In this document: piece after piece, positions 48,027-56,410 of the stretch | Numbering within the stretch: position 1 is the stretch's first letter | Layout: each line of letters starts with the position of its first letter | Assembly (NCBI RefSeq): GCF_001051235.1 | Contig: NZ_CBTJ020000101.1 | Coordinates: forward strand, 62,001 to 126,000 | Length of the DNA: 64,000 nucleotides | DNA from: Candidatus Competibacter denitrificans Run_A_D11 | Lineage (GTDB): Bacteria; Pseudomonadota; Gammaproteobacteria; Competibacterales; Competibacteraceae | Direction: 5' to 3' | The notes under the pieces: generated by a model | Databases searched by the model: none | What the model saw: the letters and a program-made list of their open reading frames with translations, nothing else | Told to the model about the DNA's origin: nothing | Translations under genes and position numbers: made by a program

Positions 48027-49237
48027 GTAGGGGGAGATGTTTCCGATTTTGCTTGCAGCAGGCTGGCACCCACCACGAAGGCATCTGCATAGATCTTGCG
48101 TAAGCCCTGGGGATCGACGGCGCGACCTTCGCGCCGAACCGCGAAATAATGGGTGGCCGCTTTACCGAGGGCGAAGGTCGTGGCGCCGCTCGCGGTCGCG
48201 CCCCACACAGCGCCGATAGTCTGGCCCCAACCGGGGATCAGCTTGATAACTTCTCGGCCCAGCAGACGTGCTACGTAAGCCGTCCCGATACCCGCTCCCA
48301 ACAAGCCGAGAAATTCGGAGACGGCGCGGCGATCCCAGCTTTGATCGTACAGCCCCGCAAGCGCGTGCAGCAATTTAGCCTGGACCGCCGGCACTCCCAC
48401 CAGATCGACCAGCGGCAAAGCACCCACTCCAGCCGCCGCCAAAGCGTGACCGACAATATGCGGATGCGCGGTGCGGGCGTAGGCGTCTCGCACCCCAGCA
48501 TCACCGTGCAACAGGGCCTGCAAGCGCAGGCTGGACACCTCGCCGATGGCTGTCCACAGCGCATCCAGGCCGTAATTGGCCGGCTCCCAGCCATCTTCGG
48601 GCTGGGTCAGATCAACTGGCACCCAGCGGACCGGTGAAGAACCCGGCAATTCGCCCAAGCGTCGGCGCTGGTCCGCCAATGCACGGGCCAAATCGCTGGG
48701 CACTTGGGGTGGCAGCGGTGAATCAGCGTAGGGATAAGGCAGAATATGGTCGCCACCGGGCGGGTAGAGTTCGTGCAAACCGGTTTGTGCGATCAGCACA
48801 GGCCACTCAGGATGGCGGCGCCGAACACTGCGTAACACTTCGAAGATTTGATCTTGACGGATATCGGCCGCCTTCATCACCCCCAAAAGCAAATGCGCCT
48901 GCCCTTCGCAATAATGGATATCCTCGGCAGGATCGTAGGCCACTTCGCCCAAGCCGCGCGTGTCGAGAAACCGCACCACGGGCGCTTCGGTCGGAAAATC
49001 GTAAAAGCGCGCGGTTCGGGTGCAGGATTGGAACCCGTTGCCGATCTCGGCGATCTCACTGCCGGTCAACGCACGGATGATCGAGGTTTTACCGGCCTGG
49101 GTCTTGCCGATCAGCCAAATCACCGGCAGCGGCTGCCGGGTGCGCGCCTCGCCCAGTACTGCGTCCAACTGGTCAGGATCAATGTGCGGATTGAGCAACG
49201 CCTCCCGCAGCCGGCGCCAACTATCGATTTTATCCAT
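48023..49237 (-). CDS. GTPase with C-terminal DUF697-like membrane domain
   Basis: A 404-residue protein. The N-terminal GTPase domain has G1 LIGKTQAGKTSIIRALTG near residue 44, G3 FLDTRGLGE and a weaker G4 region (IAQTGLHEL). The C-terminal part holds two Gly/Ala-rich hydrophobic segments (IVGHALAAAGVGALPLVDLV and FLGLLGAGIGTAYVARLLG) with VPAVQAKLLHALAGLY, as in the YcjF/DUF697 membrane proteins. The ATG at 49237 is chosen; another in-frame ATG at 49282 adds 15 residues. First gene of the two-GTPase unit. Confidence 0.83.
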   Translation of the reverse strand: MDKIDSWRRLREALLNPHIDPDQLDAVLGEARTRQPLPVIWLIGKTQAGKTSIIRALTGSEIAEIGNGFQSCTRTARFYDFPTEAPVVRFLDTRGLGEVAYDPAEDIHYCEGQAHLLLGVMKAADIRQDQIFEVLRSVRRRHPEWPVLIAQTGLHELYPPGGDHILPYPYADSPLPPQVPSDLARALADQRRRLGELPGSSPVRWVPVDLTQPEDGWEPANYGLDALWTAIGEVSSLRLQALLHGDAGVRDAYARTAHPHIVGHALAAAGVGALPLVDLVGVPAVQAKLLHALAGLYDQSWDRRAVSEFLGLLGAGIGTAYVARLLGREVIKLIPGWGQTIGAVWGATASGATTFALGKAATHYFAVRREGRAVDPQGLRKIYADAFVVGASLLQAKSETSPPT

Positions 49238-49360
49238 GGGGCTTAACGCTATCGCTCGGAGACTGCGGCAGAAATCGCGCATGTTCCCGTTGGGTGGGTG
49301 ATACGCGACAGTGAGGGGATATCGCTATTCTCAACCCATTCTATCGCCAAAAAAACCACA

Positions 49361-49392
49361 AAAAAATCGCCCCCTGTTGATTTGGGGGCGAT
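49361..49392 (-). terminator. Strong intrinsic terminator of the 278-aa secreted-protein gene
   Basis: On the minus strand ATCGCCCCC/GGGGGCGAT (49392-49384 with 49374-49366) is a 9-bp perfect stem with a 9-base loop, followed by a run of six T. It lies 46 bases after the stop of the gene at 49438-50274. Confidence 0.88.
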
Positions 49393-49437
49393 TCTCGGCT
49401 AAGACAGGCGCCCTAGCGTCCGGGCAGCGCGGCGCTG

Positions 49438-50274
49438 TCAACGCCAATCTTCGGTTTCATAACGCTCGCGACGAGGCGGCGGCGGAGCAAAGCGATCCGT
49501 GTCTTCATCCCAAAAGCGGTTGCGCGGCGGCCGAGGGGTCACGCTGTCACAGTCAATGACTCGCTCGCGGCATAGGGTGTCGCGCCAGGCATACTTCAAG
49601 AAAAATCGAGCGAACGGCTGCCGCTCTGACTCAAATTCAACCCGCCGGGATGGCGACCACTCGCTTTCACCATAGCCGGTGCCCGGCTCCGCGCGGCGCG
49701 AACGGGATTGAGGAGCCGCCGCAGCGTCGGCGGCTGGAGGCACCCGCATCCCGCGTTGGTTGTTAAAACCAGGACCGCCCTGATCCCACGCCGACCGCAC
49801 TTCGCGGAATGCCGCTACCGCGATCACACCCATCGCTGAATAGTCACCCCAGGCGCCCGAATAAGAATTTCCCGCGTCGGTAAAATAGAAGCGGTTGATC
49901 CGGTTTCTGCCGGTGCGCCAGCCTTCATAGGTTTCTTGCTGATAAGGTCCGAGTACGTACATCCGCTCCTCTGGCGCAAGCTCGGAACGACCACCGGAAA
50001 TGATGTTGCGACCATCCACCGCAACCACCACTCCAATGCGCTGGTCGGTACGATTGCGGATTTTGAGCGAATAAGTCTGGCCGCGGGTCGCTTCCAGATA
50101 GGCTTTATAAACGCCGGGCCGATCCTCTCGCCGTAACGGATACTCGGATAAGGCCCGGCCACGATCACCGACCACCTCCACTTCCACATCCGCAGCGCCC
50201 GGTCGTTGCGACCAGCCCGTCACCGGACCGAGGACGGCCAACAGTGCCGCCAAACCCATTTGCCATCTTTTCAT
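49438..50274 (-). CDS. Secreted protein of unknown function, 278 aa
   Basis: A signal peptide (KRWQMGLAALLAVLGPVTGWSQ) precedes a domain of about 130 residues with strand-rich sequence (YKAYLEATRGQTYSLKIRNR, VVVAVDGRNIISGG, YVLGPYQQETYEGWRTG, GVIAVAAFREVRS). The second half is disordered, rich in Arg, Pro and Ala, with two Cys close together (LCRERVIDCDS) and a RFAPPPPRRERYE tail. I do not recognise a named family; the first half resembles secreted proteins that wrap a short jelly-roll-like domain. Monocistronic, ended by a strong terminator, and divergent from the PepSY/PhoPQ genes. Confidence 0.7.
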   Translation of the reverse strand: MKRWQMGLAALLAVLGPVTGWSQRPGAADVEVEVVGDRGRALSEYPLRREDRPGVYKAYLEATRGQTYSLKIRNRTDQRIGVVVAVDGRNIISGGRSELAPEERMYVLGPYQQETYEGWRTGRNRINRFYFTDAGNSYSGAWGDYSAMGVIAVAAFREVRSAWDQGGPGFNNQRGMRVPPAADAAAAPQSRSRRAEPGTGYGESEWSPSRRVEFESERQPFARFFLKYAWRDTLCRERVIDCDSVTPRPPRNRFWDEDTDRFAPPPPRRERYETEDWR

Positions 50275-50527
50275 CGCACTTTCTCTCGATCAGTTGTGTT
50301 AACTCGATTATGCAGCCGCGTGATTGCCATCGGCCCCGCACCTTGCATATGCCGGTTTCAGCCTATTGCCCACCGGCTGAATCCATACTGAACACCTTTA
50401 GCCAAACAGAGGATTCAGAAGCTCAGCCGGCCCTCTGAGCGCCACCACCAGTTCAGTCCTGATTCATTCTCCGGCCGCTAGGCTGTAAGCTAATAGCAAC
50501 TCAACCGTTTGATCTGGAAGCCCGCCC

Positions 50528-50833
50528 ATGTCCGACTGCTTTCGGCGATTACGCCATGTAGCGCCTCTCGCGCTTGCAGCTTTGCTGGCGATCAGTGGCG
50601 CGCAAGCGCAAGATGGCCAGCGCACTCGCGGCGGCGAGGCGGGAAATTCCCGCCAGCTTGCCGATCCAGACCGCGCCGCCAATGCCGCACGCGAAGCGAC
50701 CGGTGGGCGGGTGTTGGGTGTACAAGGGGCTGATCGTGACGGCCAACCCGGTTACCGGGTCCGTATCTTGCAGCCTGATGGCCGAGTGCGCAGCCTGCAT
50801 TACGATTCCGGCAGTGGGAAAATGCAGGATTGA
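50528..50833 (+). CDS. Small exported PepSY-type protein
   Basis: A 101-residue protein with a signal peptide (HVAPLALAALLAISGAQAQ) and a C-terminal PepSY-like fold: REATGGRVLGVQGADRDGQP, GYRVRILQPDGRVRSLHYD, SGSGKM. Such periplasmic proteins are frequently encoded beside PhoPQ/QseBC-type two-component systems. The response regulator starts 31 bases after its stop, so co-transcription is likely. A sensory or inhibitory role on the kinase is inference. Confidence 0.78.
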   Translation: MSDCFRRLRHVAPLALAALLAISGAQAQDGQRTRGGEAGNSRQLADPDRAANAAREATGGRVLGVQGADRDGQPGYRVRILQPDGRVRSLHYDSGSGKMQD

Positions 50834-50864
50834 ACGCCATGCCTCTGACTTGGACTCTTTTACC

Positions 50865-51548
50865 ATGCGTGTCCTGATTATCGAAGACGAAGCCCCTCTG
50901 CTCCAGCGCGTCGCGGCCCAGCTACGCGATCAGGGTTACGCGGTCGATACCGCCGCCGATGGCCGCAACGGCCTTTATCTCGGCCAGGAATACCCGCTGG
51001 ATGCGGCGGTTGTCGATCTCGGCTTGCCCGATTTATCGGGGATCGAGGTCATTCGCCGTTGGCGGGCGGGTGGGCGACGCTTCCCGGTTTTGATCCTGAC
51101 CGCGCGCGGGCGCTGGCAGGATAAGGTGGAAGGACTGGAAGCGGGCGCTGACGATTATTTAGTCAAGCCGTTTTACATTGAAGAACTGCTGGCTCGGCTG
51201 CGCGCACTGATCCGCCGTACCGGCGGCTGGACTCAGGCCGTCCTCAACTGCGGCCCCATTGCCTTAAATACCGGTGCCCAGCAAGTCACCTTGAACAGCG
51301 AGCCAGTGGAATTGACCGCCTATGAATATAAGCTTTTGGAGTATCTAATCTTACATGCCGGTACCGTGATCTCTAAAAGCGAGCTGACCGAGCATCTTTA
51401 CCAAGAAGATGAGGACCGCGATAGCAATGTCCTGGAAGTGCTGGTTGGCCGGTTGCGGCGCAAACTGGACCCGGAACGCACGCTAAATCCCATTGAGACC
51501 TTGCGGGGCCGGGGCTACCGGTTCCGCCTGGAACGCTCCGCCGGCTGA
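50865..51548 (+). CDS. phoP: OmpR/PhoP-family response regulator
   Basis: Transcription factor of a two-component system. The 227-residue protein has a receiver domain with acidic pocket IIEDEAP, phosphoacceptor Asp51 (VVDLGLPD), Lys101 (DDYLVKPF), and a winged-helix DNA-binding domain ending ETLRGRGYRFRL. LTAYEYKLLEYL and VLEVLVGRLRRKLD are PhoP/QseB-like. The frame is open further upstream but that would overlap the PepSY gene; the ATG at 50865 matches the family start. The kinase gene starts seven bases after its stop. Confidence 0.9.
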   Translation: MRVLIIEDEAPLLQRVAAQLRDQGYAVDTAADGRNGLYLGQEYPLDAAVVDLGLPDLSGIEVIRRWRAGGRRFPVLILTARGRWQDKVEGLEAGADDYLVKPFYIEELLARLRALIRRTGGWTQAVLNCGPIALNTGAQQVTLNSEPVELTAYEYKLLEYLILHAGTVISKSELTEHLYQEDEDRDSNVLEVLVGRLRRKLDPERTLNPIETLRGRGYRFRLERSAG

Positions 51549-51554
51549 GCCTCA

Positions 51555-52931
51555 ATGCGCTCTCTTAGGGGTCGGCTGCTCGTCGCAGCGAGCGTGGTGC
51601 TGGTCGCTTTTCTCGGTTTGACCGGTCTGACCCTGGATAGTGCGTTCCGTGATAGCGCCCTGACCGCCGTTCAAAGCCGCTTGCAAGCACAGGTCTATAT
51701 GCTGCTGGGGGCGGCTAATCTGGATGCCTTTAATCGTTTGACCCTGCCCCAAGCGTTGCCTGAAGCGCGCTTCTCCATGCCGGATTCCGGCCTTTATGCC
51801 GACGTGATGGACAGTGAGGGCAATCTAATCTGGCGTTCACCGTCGCTGCTTGGTATGGCGCTGCCGTTTTTCCCGGCAGTTCGCAACGCGGGCGAAACTC
51901 AGTCCGCCGCATTGCCCACCTCCGATGGTACGCCACTCTTTGTCAGGGCATTTACGGTCAACTGGGAAAGCAGTCCCAATGAATACCACTTGTATACCTT
52001 TCGGGTGGCCGAAACCCAAAAAGCGTTCCTCGATCAACTCTGGATGTTTCGCCAGGGCTTGTGGGGCTGGCTGGTGGCGGCGACCTGCGTCCTGTTAGCG
52101 GTTCAAGGATTAATCCTGCGCTGGAGCCTGAAACCCTTGCGGCGAGCCGCCACCGAGATCAAGGAGATCGAAACTGGCAAGCGGGGGGAAATGGGGAGCG
52201 GTTATCCAGAAGAGCTGCTGCCGCTGACCGACAACTTGAATGCGCTGCTCCGCGAAGGACGCACGCACATTGAGCGTTATCGCAATGCCTTGGCCGATTT
52301 AGCCCACAGCCTGAAAACTCCCTTGGCAGTGCTGCGCAGTACGCTGGAAAATAACGCCTCTCCCGACGAAATCCGCCAAACCCTGGTCGATCAACTGGAG
52401 CGGATGAATCGCACCGTGGATTATCAATTACAACGCGCGGCCGCTGCGGGCCAGATCACTCTGACGGCTCCGTTGCCGGTCACTCCCATCGCACGCAAGA
52501 TCCAAGACTCCTTAGCCAAGGTCTATGCCAATCGCGCCCTGCACCTGCGCAGCGAAGTGGCGCCTGGCACGGTGTTTTACGGCGATGAGGGCGATTTGCT
52601 GGAAATACTCGGCAATCTGGCGGATAACGCCTGCAAGTGGTGTCGGCGACAAGTGGTGATGCGCGCCTATTCAGCCAACCGCGATGGGCGAACGGAATTG
52701 ATATTAGAGGTGGAAGATGACGGCCCCGGCATTCCTCCAGAGCAAGCCCCACAATTGCTTGGACGCGGCCAGCGCGCCGATCCCACGGTAGCTGGCCACG
52801 GTATTGGACTGGCGGTGGTGCGCGATCTGGTCGAAGAAGTTTATTACGGGCGGCTCGCTATCGAACGCGGCACGCTGGGTGGCGCTCTGGTGAAGGCTCG
52901 CCTGCGCTTCCAAGCCAGCAGCAGCGCGTGA
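51555..52931 (+). CDS. phoQ: PhoQ-type sensor histidine kinase
   Basis: The 458-residue inner-membrane sensor has helices near residues 8-28 and 170-192 (GWLVAATCVLLAVQGLILRW) flanking a periplasmic domain of about 140 residues. HAMP follows, then the dimerisation domain with His251 in LADLAHSLKTPLAVL, and an ATPase domain (NLADNACKWCRR, DDGPGIP, GHGIGLAVVRDLVE). LAHSLKTPLAVL is the PhoQ-branch H-box. Signal unknown; the adjacent PepSY protein is a candidate partner. Confidence 0.9.
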   Translation: MRSLRGRLLVAASVVLVAFLGLTGLTLDSAFRDSALTAVQSRLQAQVYMLLGAANLDAFNRLTLPQALPEARFSMPDSGLYADVMDSEGNLIWRSPSLLGMALPFFPAVRNAGETQSAALPTSDGTPLFVRAFTVNWESSPNEYHLYTFRVAETQKAFLDQLWMFRQGLWGWLVAATCVLLAVQGLILRWSLKPLRRAATEIKEIETGKRGEMGSGYPEELLPLTDNLNALLREGRTHIERYRNALADLAHSLKTPLAVLRSTLENNASPDEIRQTLVDQLERMNRTVDYQLQRAAAAGQITLTAPLPVTPIARKIQDSLAKVYANRALHLRSEVAPGTVFYGDEGDLLEILGNLADNACKWCRRQVVMRAYSANRDGRTELILEVEDDGPGIPPEQAPQLLGRGQRADPTVAGHGIGLAVVRDLVEEVYYGRLAIERGTLGGALVKARLRFQASSSA

Positions 52932-52996
52932 GCCGATACCAACACGATTGACCGCCTTGGCGAGCTTGGCCTAACAGCGACCCAACCGCAAACTTA

Positions 52997-54001
52997 ATGA
53001 CAGATTCCATGTTCACCATCGCCACCTTTAACCTCTGCAATCTGACGGCAAACGCCTCGCCCAGCCGTTTCGAGCGATTCGGCGCCATCATCACGAACGA
53101 ACTCGGCGGACCTGCGGTTTTGGCGGTGCAAGAAATTGCGACAGAAGGCGTGACACCCAGCAGAACGCCAGTACCAGCCGACCCCACTTATCGCGCGCTG
53201 ATCGCCGCCATCGCGGCGGCGGGCGGGCCAAACTACCTGTACCGGGAAATTCCGCCACTGGCAGGCCAGGAAGGTGGCATGGTCGGTGCCAACATCCGGG
53301 TCGGTTTATTGTTCGATCCGATCCGCGCGCACCTGATCGACCGGGGCGACTCCGGCCCGGAAGATAGTACCGGTATCCGGTTAAGCGCCGGCTCTCCAAG
53401 CTTGATCCTCAATCCCGGCCGCATCGCACCCACTCACCCGGCCTTTGCGGGGGATAGTCACCGCCATTGGGTACCCAGCCGTAAGGTGCTGGTGGCGGAA
53501 TTTACAGTGGCTGGGCGTGCTTTGTTCGTCATCGTTTGCCATCTCAAATCAATGCGCTCGCTGAGTCGCCGCGAGGAGGATTACACGAAGAAGCAACGCC
53601 ACGCGCAAGCGGAGATCATTCACCAATTCGCTACCGATTTACTGGCTTGCGATCCTGGGGCCGCTATCGCTTTATTGGGTGATTTTAACGATGTACCAGG
53701 CTCTAAGACGCTCAAGTTGCTTAAAGGCGAACGCTTGCACAATCTACTTGACGACCAACCGCGCGGGCAATGCTATACTCGCAGGCACGGCAACCAGCCA
53801 CAGGCGCTGGATCATATTCTGATCAGTGACGCGCTCAGACATGGGGCGACGGCGTACATCCCGCACATCAACAGCAACCTGCGCCCTGGCCAACGGGAAG
53901 CGGCCAGCGATCACGATCCAGTGCTGGCGGTGCTACCGGCCCTTGCGCCACACAACCAAGAGCTTAAAACCCCCGTCTCCTTTGCGAGAGCGTCAGGGTG
54001 A
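52997..54001 (+). CDS. Endonuclease/exonuclease/phosphatase-family protein
   Basis: A 334-residue EEP-fold enzyme. Motifs in order: ATFNLCNL near residue 9, LAVQEIAT (metal Glu), VIVCHLKS, LLGDFNDVPGS (Asp/Asn pair), LDHILISDAL and ASDHDPVLAVL (catalytic His). No signal peptide is evident, so it should act in the cytoplasm unless exported otherwise. The alternative ATG at 53009 (MFTIATFN) is close to the motif. Substrate (DNA, RNA, or a phosphoester) cannot be told. Confidence 0.85.
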   Translation: MTDSMFTIATFNLCNLTANASPSRFERFGAIITNELGGPAVLAVQEIATEGVTPSRTPVPADPTYRALIAAIAAAGGPNYLYREIPPLAGQEGGMVGANIRVGLLFDPIRAHLIDRGDSGPEDSTGIRLSAGSPSLILNPGRIAPTHPAFAGDSHRHWVPSRKVLVAEFTVAGRALFVIVCHLKSMRSLSRREEDYTKKQRHAQAEIIHQFATDLLACDPGAAIALLGDFNDVPGSKTLKLLKGERLHNLLDDQPRGQCYTRRHGNQPQALDHILISDALRHGATAYIPHINSNLRPGQREAASDHDPVLAVLPALAPHNQELKTPVSFARASG

Positions 54002-54015
54002 TGTGGCGGCGCGCG

Positions 54016-54456
54016 TTAAATCCGCACCGCCAACACATCACAGGGTGCGCCGTGCAGTACCGCATTAGCGGTCGAACCTAGCAACAACGCCAAGCCGTGA
54101 CGCCCATGGCTACCCACGACGATCAAATCGGCCCCATGCTCCTTGGCGGCACCGAGAATTCCTTCCTTGGTCGATGGCGCGTTGACCACCCACAAATCAG
54201 CGCGATCCGTTAAATCCAGCTTGTGAGCCAGTTCGCCAAGTGCGGCTCGTGATTCGCTCAACAAGACTGCATCCGGTAATTCGGGTAGTACGGGCAAGAG
54301 TTCATAGCCACCACCCAGACTGATGTTCATATCTTCGACGACATGGATCATGCTCAGCCGGGCACCATCCAGTTTTGCCAAGTTTTTGGCACGCTCGCCA
54401 ACCTTTAAGGCGTCTGGCGAAAAATCGGCCGCGAAAAGTATATGTCGATAGCTCAT
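54016..54456 (-). CDS. Universal stress protein UspA family
   Basis: A 146-residue cytoplasmic protein starting SYRHILFAADFSPDALKVGE, with the ATP-binding motif GSHGRHGLALLLGSTAN and a C-terminal CDVLAVRI. The ATG at 54456 behind GGAGG is clear; the frame runs upstream without similarity. Ends 15 bases from the convergent EEP gene. Confidence 0.93.
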   Translation of the reverse strand: MSYRHILFAADFSPDALKVGERAKNLAKLDGARLSMIHVVEDMNISLGGGYELLPVLPELPDAVLLSESRAALGELAHKLDLTDRADLWVVNAPSTKEGILGAAKEHGADLIVVGSHGRHGLALLLGSTANAVLHGAPCDVLAVRI

Positions 54457-54491
54457 GTCGTACCTCCAGAGCAGCCGCAAAATCCAAATCA

Positions 54492-55289
54492 TTAGGACGC
54501 AGAGTTTAAAAGAAACCGCAACGGAATACCCACACGCGCCCGCCAAGCCCGCTCCGAATGCTCTGCCCCGGCAAACTTTTGGGTTAGCCAGTCTCGACCC
54601 CTTTGATAACCGGCTGCCTGGAGCCAACCGTCCATCCGACACTGATACGGCTCGTAGGCGGCATCCAGCGTCTCGGTGCCAAAATCAAAATACAGCCGGT
54701 GCTGGCCTGCTTGCGGTAAGCGCTGACCCAGAAAATCCACCAGGGCCTCTTCTCCAGCGGGCCAATGAGTGGACAGACACCCAGCGCCTCCGAAAACAGT
54801 GGGATATTCGATCAGCGCGAAGAGGGAAATCAAGCCGCCCATGCTCGATCCCATGATGAAGGTATTCTGCCGATCCGCTAAGCTCGGATAGGTCGCGTCG
54901 ATAACGGGCTTGAGTTCGGTGACGATGAATTTTAGATAAGCATCCGAGAGCGGTTCTCCGCCCGCTTGCTCGCTAAACGGCGCCAACCACGGCGGTGGTT
55001 GGTTGGTACGCGGTGGGCTGGGCATATATTCCCGCCAGCGCAGCGGTGTGTTCCAAATCCCCACCACCATCGCGCCCAGCCCCTCGCTTTCCTGCCGCAA
55101 ACGAGTCATGGCCTCACCGATACCCCAATCGACACCGATAAATGCAGAGGCCGGATCGAACAGGTTTTGCCCATCGTGCATGTAGATGACCGGATAGCGT
55201 GTGGTGGCCGCTTCATGGAACGGTGGACACCAGACATCAACCCGGCGGGGCATCACATAGCTGGATTCAACATCGTGCCGATGGAGCAT
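54492..55289 (-). CDS. Putative esterase (alpha/beta hydrolase, esterase D/Fes-like)
   Basis: A 265-residue alpha/beta hydrolase of the putative-esterase group: VIYMHDGQNLFDPASAF near residue 35 and the nucleophile elbow TFIMGSSMGGLISLFAL near 146. Later come FDFGTETLD and GAEHSERAWRAR with the presumed catalytic His. There is no signal peptide. It is three bases downstream of lldR and could be co-transcribed with it; a link to lactate metabolism is not evident. Confidence 0.85.
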   Translation of the reverse strand: MLHRHDVESSYVMPRRVDVWCPPFHEAATTRYPVIYMHDGQNLFDPASAFIGVDWGIGEAMTRLRQESEGLGAMVVGIWNTPLRWREYMPSPPRTNQPPPWLAPFSEQAGGEPLSDAYLKFIVTELKPVIDATYPSLADRQNTFIMGSSMGGLISLFALIEYPTVFGGAGCLSTHWPAGEEALVDFLGQRLPQAGQHRLYFDFGTETLDAAYEPYQCRMDGWLQAAGYQRGRDWLTQKFAGAEHSERAWRARVGIPLRFLLNSAS

Positions 55290-55292
55290 CGC

Positions 55293-56096
55293 TCACACGC
55301 TAGCCTTTAGTAAGCTGGTATTCGCTTCCAGCGCCCGCAAGCTTTCTAAACGGCGCTGCGACAACTCCTGGCGGCTGGCTTCGGCGTCAATCGCCTGTAA
55401 GGTCGTTTCGACATAGGACAAATGGACATGCGCCGCTTGTCGCGCCGCCGCAGGATCGCGTGTCAGCACCGCTTGCAAAATCGCCTGATGCTGGGCGTGA
55501 ATCACCTCGTAGCTGCCCTCGCGGGTGTAGAGCCGTTCCAACGAGCGGCAAATATTGCTCAACAGCAAGTCGAACAGACCGCGCATGACGTGGATCAGCG
55601 CCACGTTGTGCGAGGCATCGGCGATGGCGAGATGGAAACTGGCGTCGGCCACCGCATCGTGTTGCGGTTCGCGTGAGCCGTGCTGAATATCTTCAAGAGC
55701 CGCGAACCGGCAGCGCAGGATTTCCCGGTCGGCGTCGGTGGCGCGTACTGCGGCGAAATAGGCCGCCACCTCCTCCAACGCATGGCGCAGTTCCAACACA
55801 TCGAACATCGCCTTGGGATTATTTTTCAAGAGTTCAATCAACGGATTAGTCAAGGCCGGGGCGATGACATCGACCACATAATTGCCGCCACCCCGTCGGC
55901 TTTGCAGCAAACCGCGTGATTTTAAGGTGGTGATGGCCTCGCGCAACGATGGGCGGGAGACGTTCAACTGCTGCGCCAAATCCCGTTCCGCTGCCAGCCG
56001 TTCACCCGGTTTTAGCACGCCATCCAGGATCAGGTGTTCGATCTGGCTGACGATGGCATCCGATACTTTCGGCGGATTAATCGCTTCGTAGTGCAT
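55293..56096 (-). CDS. lldR: GntR/FadR-family regulator, LldR-like
   Basis: A 267-residue repressor: winged-helix N-terminus (GERLAAERDLAQQLNVSRPS with LREAITTLKSRGLL) and a C-terminal all-helical FCD effector domain (ELRHALEEVAAYFAA, ADASFHLAIADASHN, EHQ-like HAQHQAILQAV). The ATG at 56096 gives the usual length; the only in-frame start further upstream is a TTG. Divergent from the lactate operon and separated from it by 314 bases with two GntR-type palindromes, it should repress that operon until lactate binds. Confidence 0.88.
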   Translation of the reverse strand: MHYEAINPPKVSDAIVSQIEHLILDGVLKPGERLAAERDLAQQLNVSRPSLREAITTLKSRGLLQSRRGGGNYVVDVIAPALTNPLIELLKNNPKAMFDVLELRHALEEVAAYFAAVRATDADREILRCRFAALEDIQHGSREPQHDAVADASFHLAIADASHNVALIHVMRGLFDLLLSNICRSLERLYTREGSYEVIHAQHQAILQAVLTRDPAAARQAAHVHLSYVETTLQAIDAEASRQELSQRRLESLRALEANTSLLKASV

Positions 56097-56154
56097 GTTC
56101 TTACCCAAGCTCAAGGAGTCCTATACGACGGTTATATTGTGCTATGCAGCATTC

Positions 56155-56183
56155 ATTATAAAGCCCCTCGCGGCCCGTGGCAG
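56155..56183 (-). promoter_or_regulatory. Predicted promoter of lldR
   Basis: On the minus strand CTGCCA (56183-56178), a 17-base spacer and TATAAT (56160-56155). The -10 is perfect, the -35 fair (4 of 6). The leader to the lldR ATG would be about 50 bases. Confidence 0.5.
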
Positions 56184-56211
56184 GTGATATTCAGCACAGA
56201 CTAGCAAATTT

Positions 56212-56232
56212 TTGGTCAGACCACATGACCAA
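56212..56232. promoter_or_regulatory. LldR-type operator O1
   Basis: TTGGTCA-N7-TGACCAA, a perfect inverted repeat of 7-base arms. It ends four bases before the -35 box of the lut promoter. It contains the TGGT..ACCA arms expected for GntR/FadR-family sites. Confidence 0.75.
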
Positions 56233-56236
56233 ATGC

Positions 56237-56265
56237 TTGCAATCCCGCCATCAAGCTGCTATAAA
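56237..56265 (+). promoter_or_regulatory. Predicted sigma70 promoter of the lut/lld operon
   Basis: TTGCAA (56237-56242), a 17-base spacer and TATAAA (56260-56265), both one mismatch from consensus. Expected transcription start is near 56272, inside operator O2. Confidence 0.7.
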
Positions 56266-56266
56266 A

Positions 56267-56287
56267 TTGGTCAGACCGTCTGACCAA
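56267..56287. promoter_or_regulatory. LldR-type operator O2
   Basis: TTGGTCA-N7-TGACCAA with the same arms as O1 and the centre GACCGTC. It covers the expected transcription start. Its centre is 55 bases from that of O1, about five helical turns, so both sites face the same side and could be bridged by a repressor oligomer. Confidence 0.75.
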
Positions 56288-56410
56288 GAATAAAATCCTC
56301 TGGTAGCGGATGGTCGCAACTACAATAAATACAAGAAGAAACCGTTCCTTCGCACCGCCGGATGGCGCGGCGGGAACGACAAGACCACGAAAGTTGGAGA
56401 AGAACGTACG

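Noticed and set aside
50275..50527. PhoP box in the divergent control region
   Set aside because: I found no clear direct repeat of the known PhoP type; any site would be a guess.
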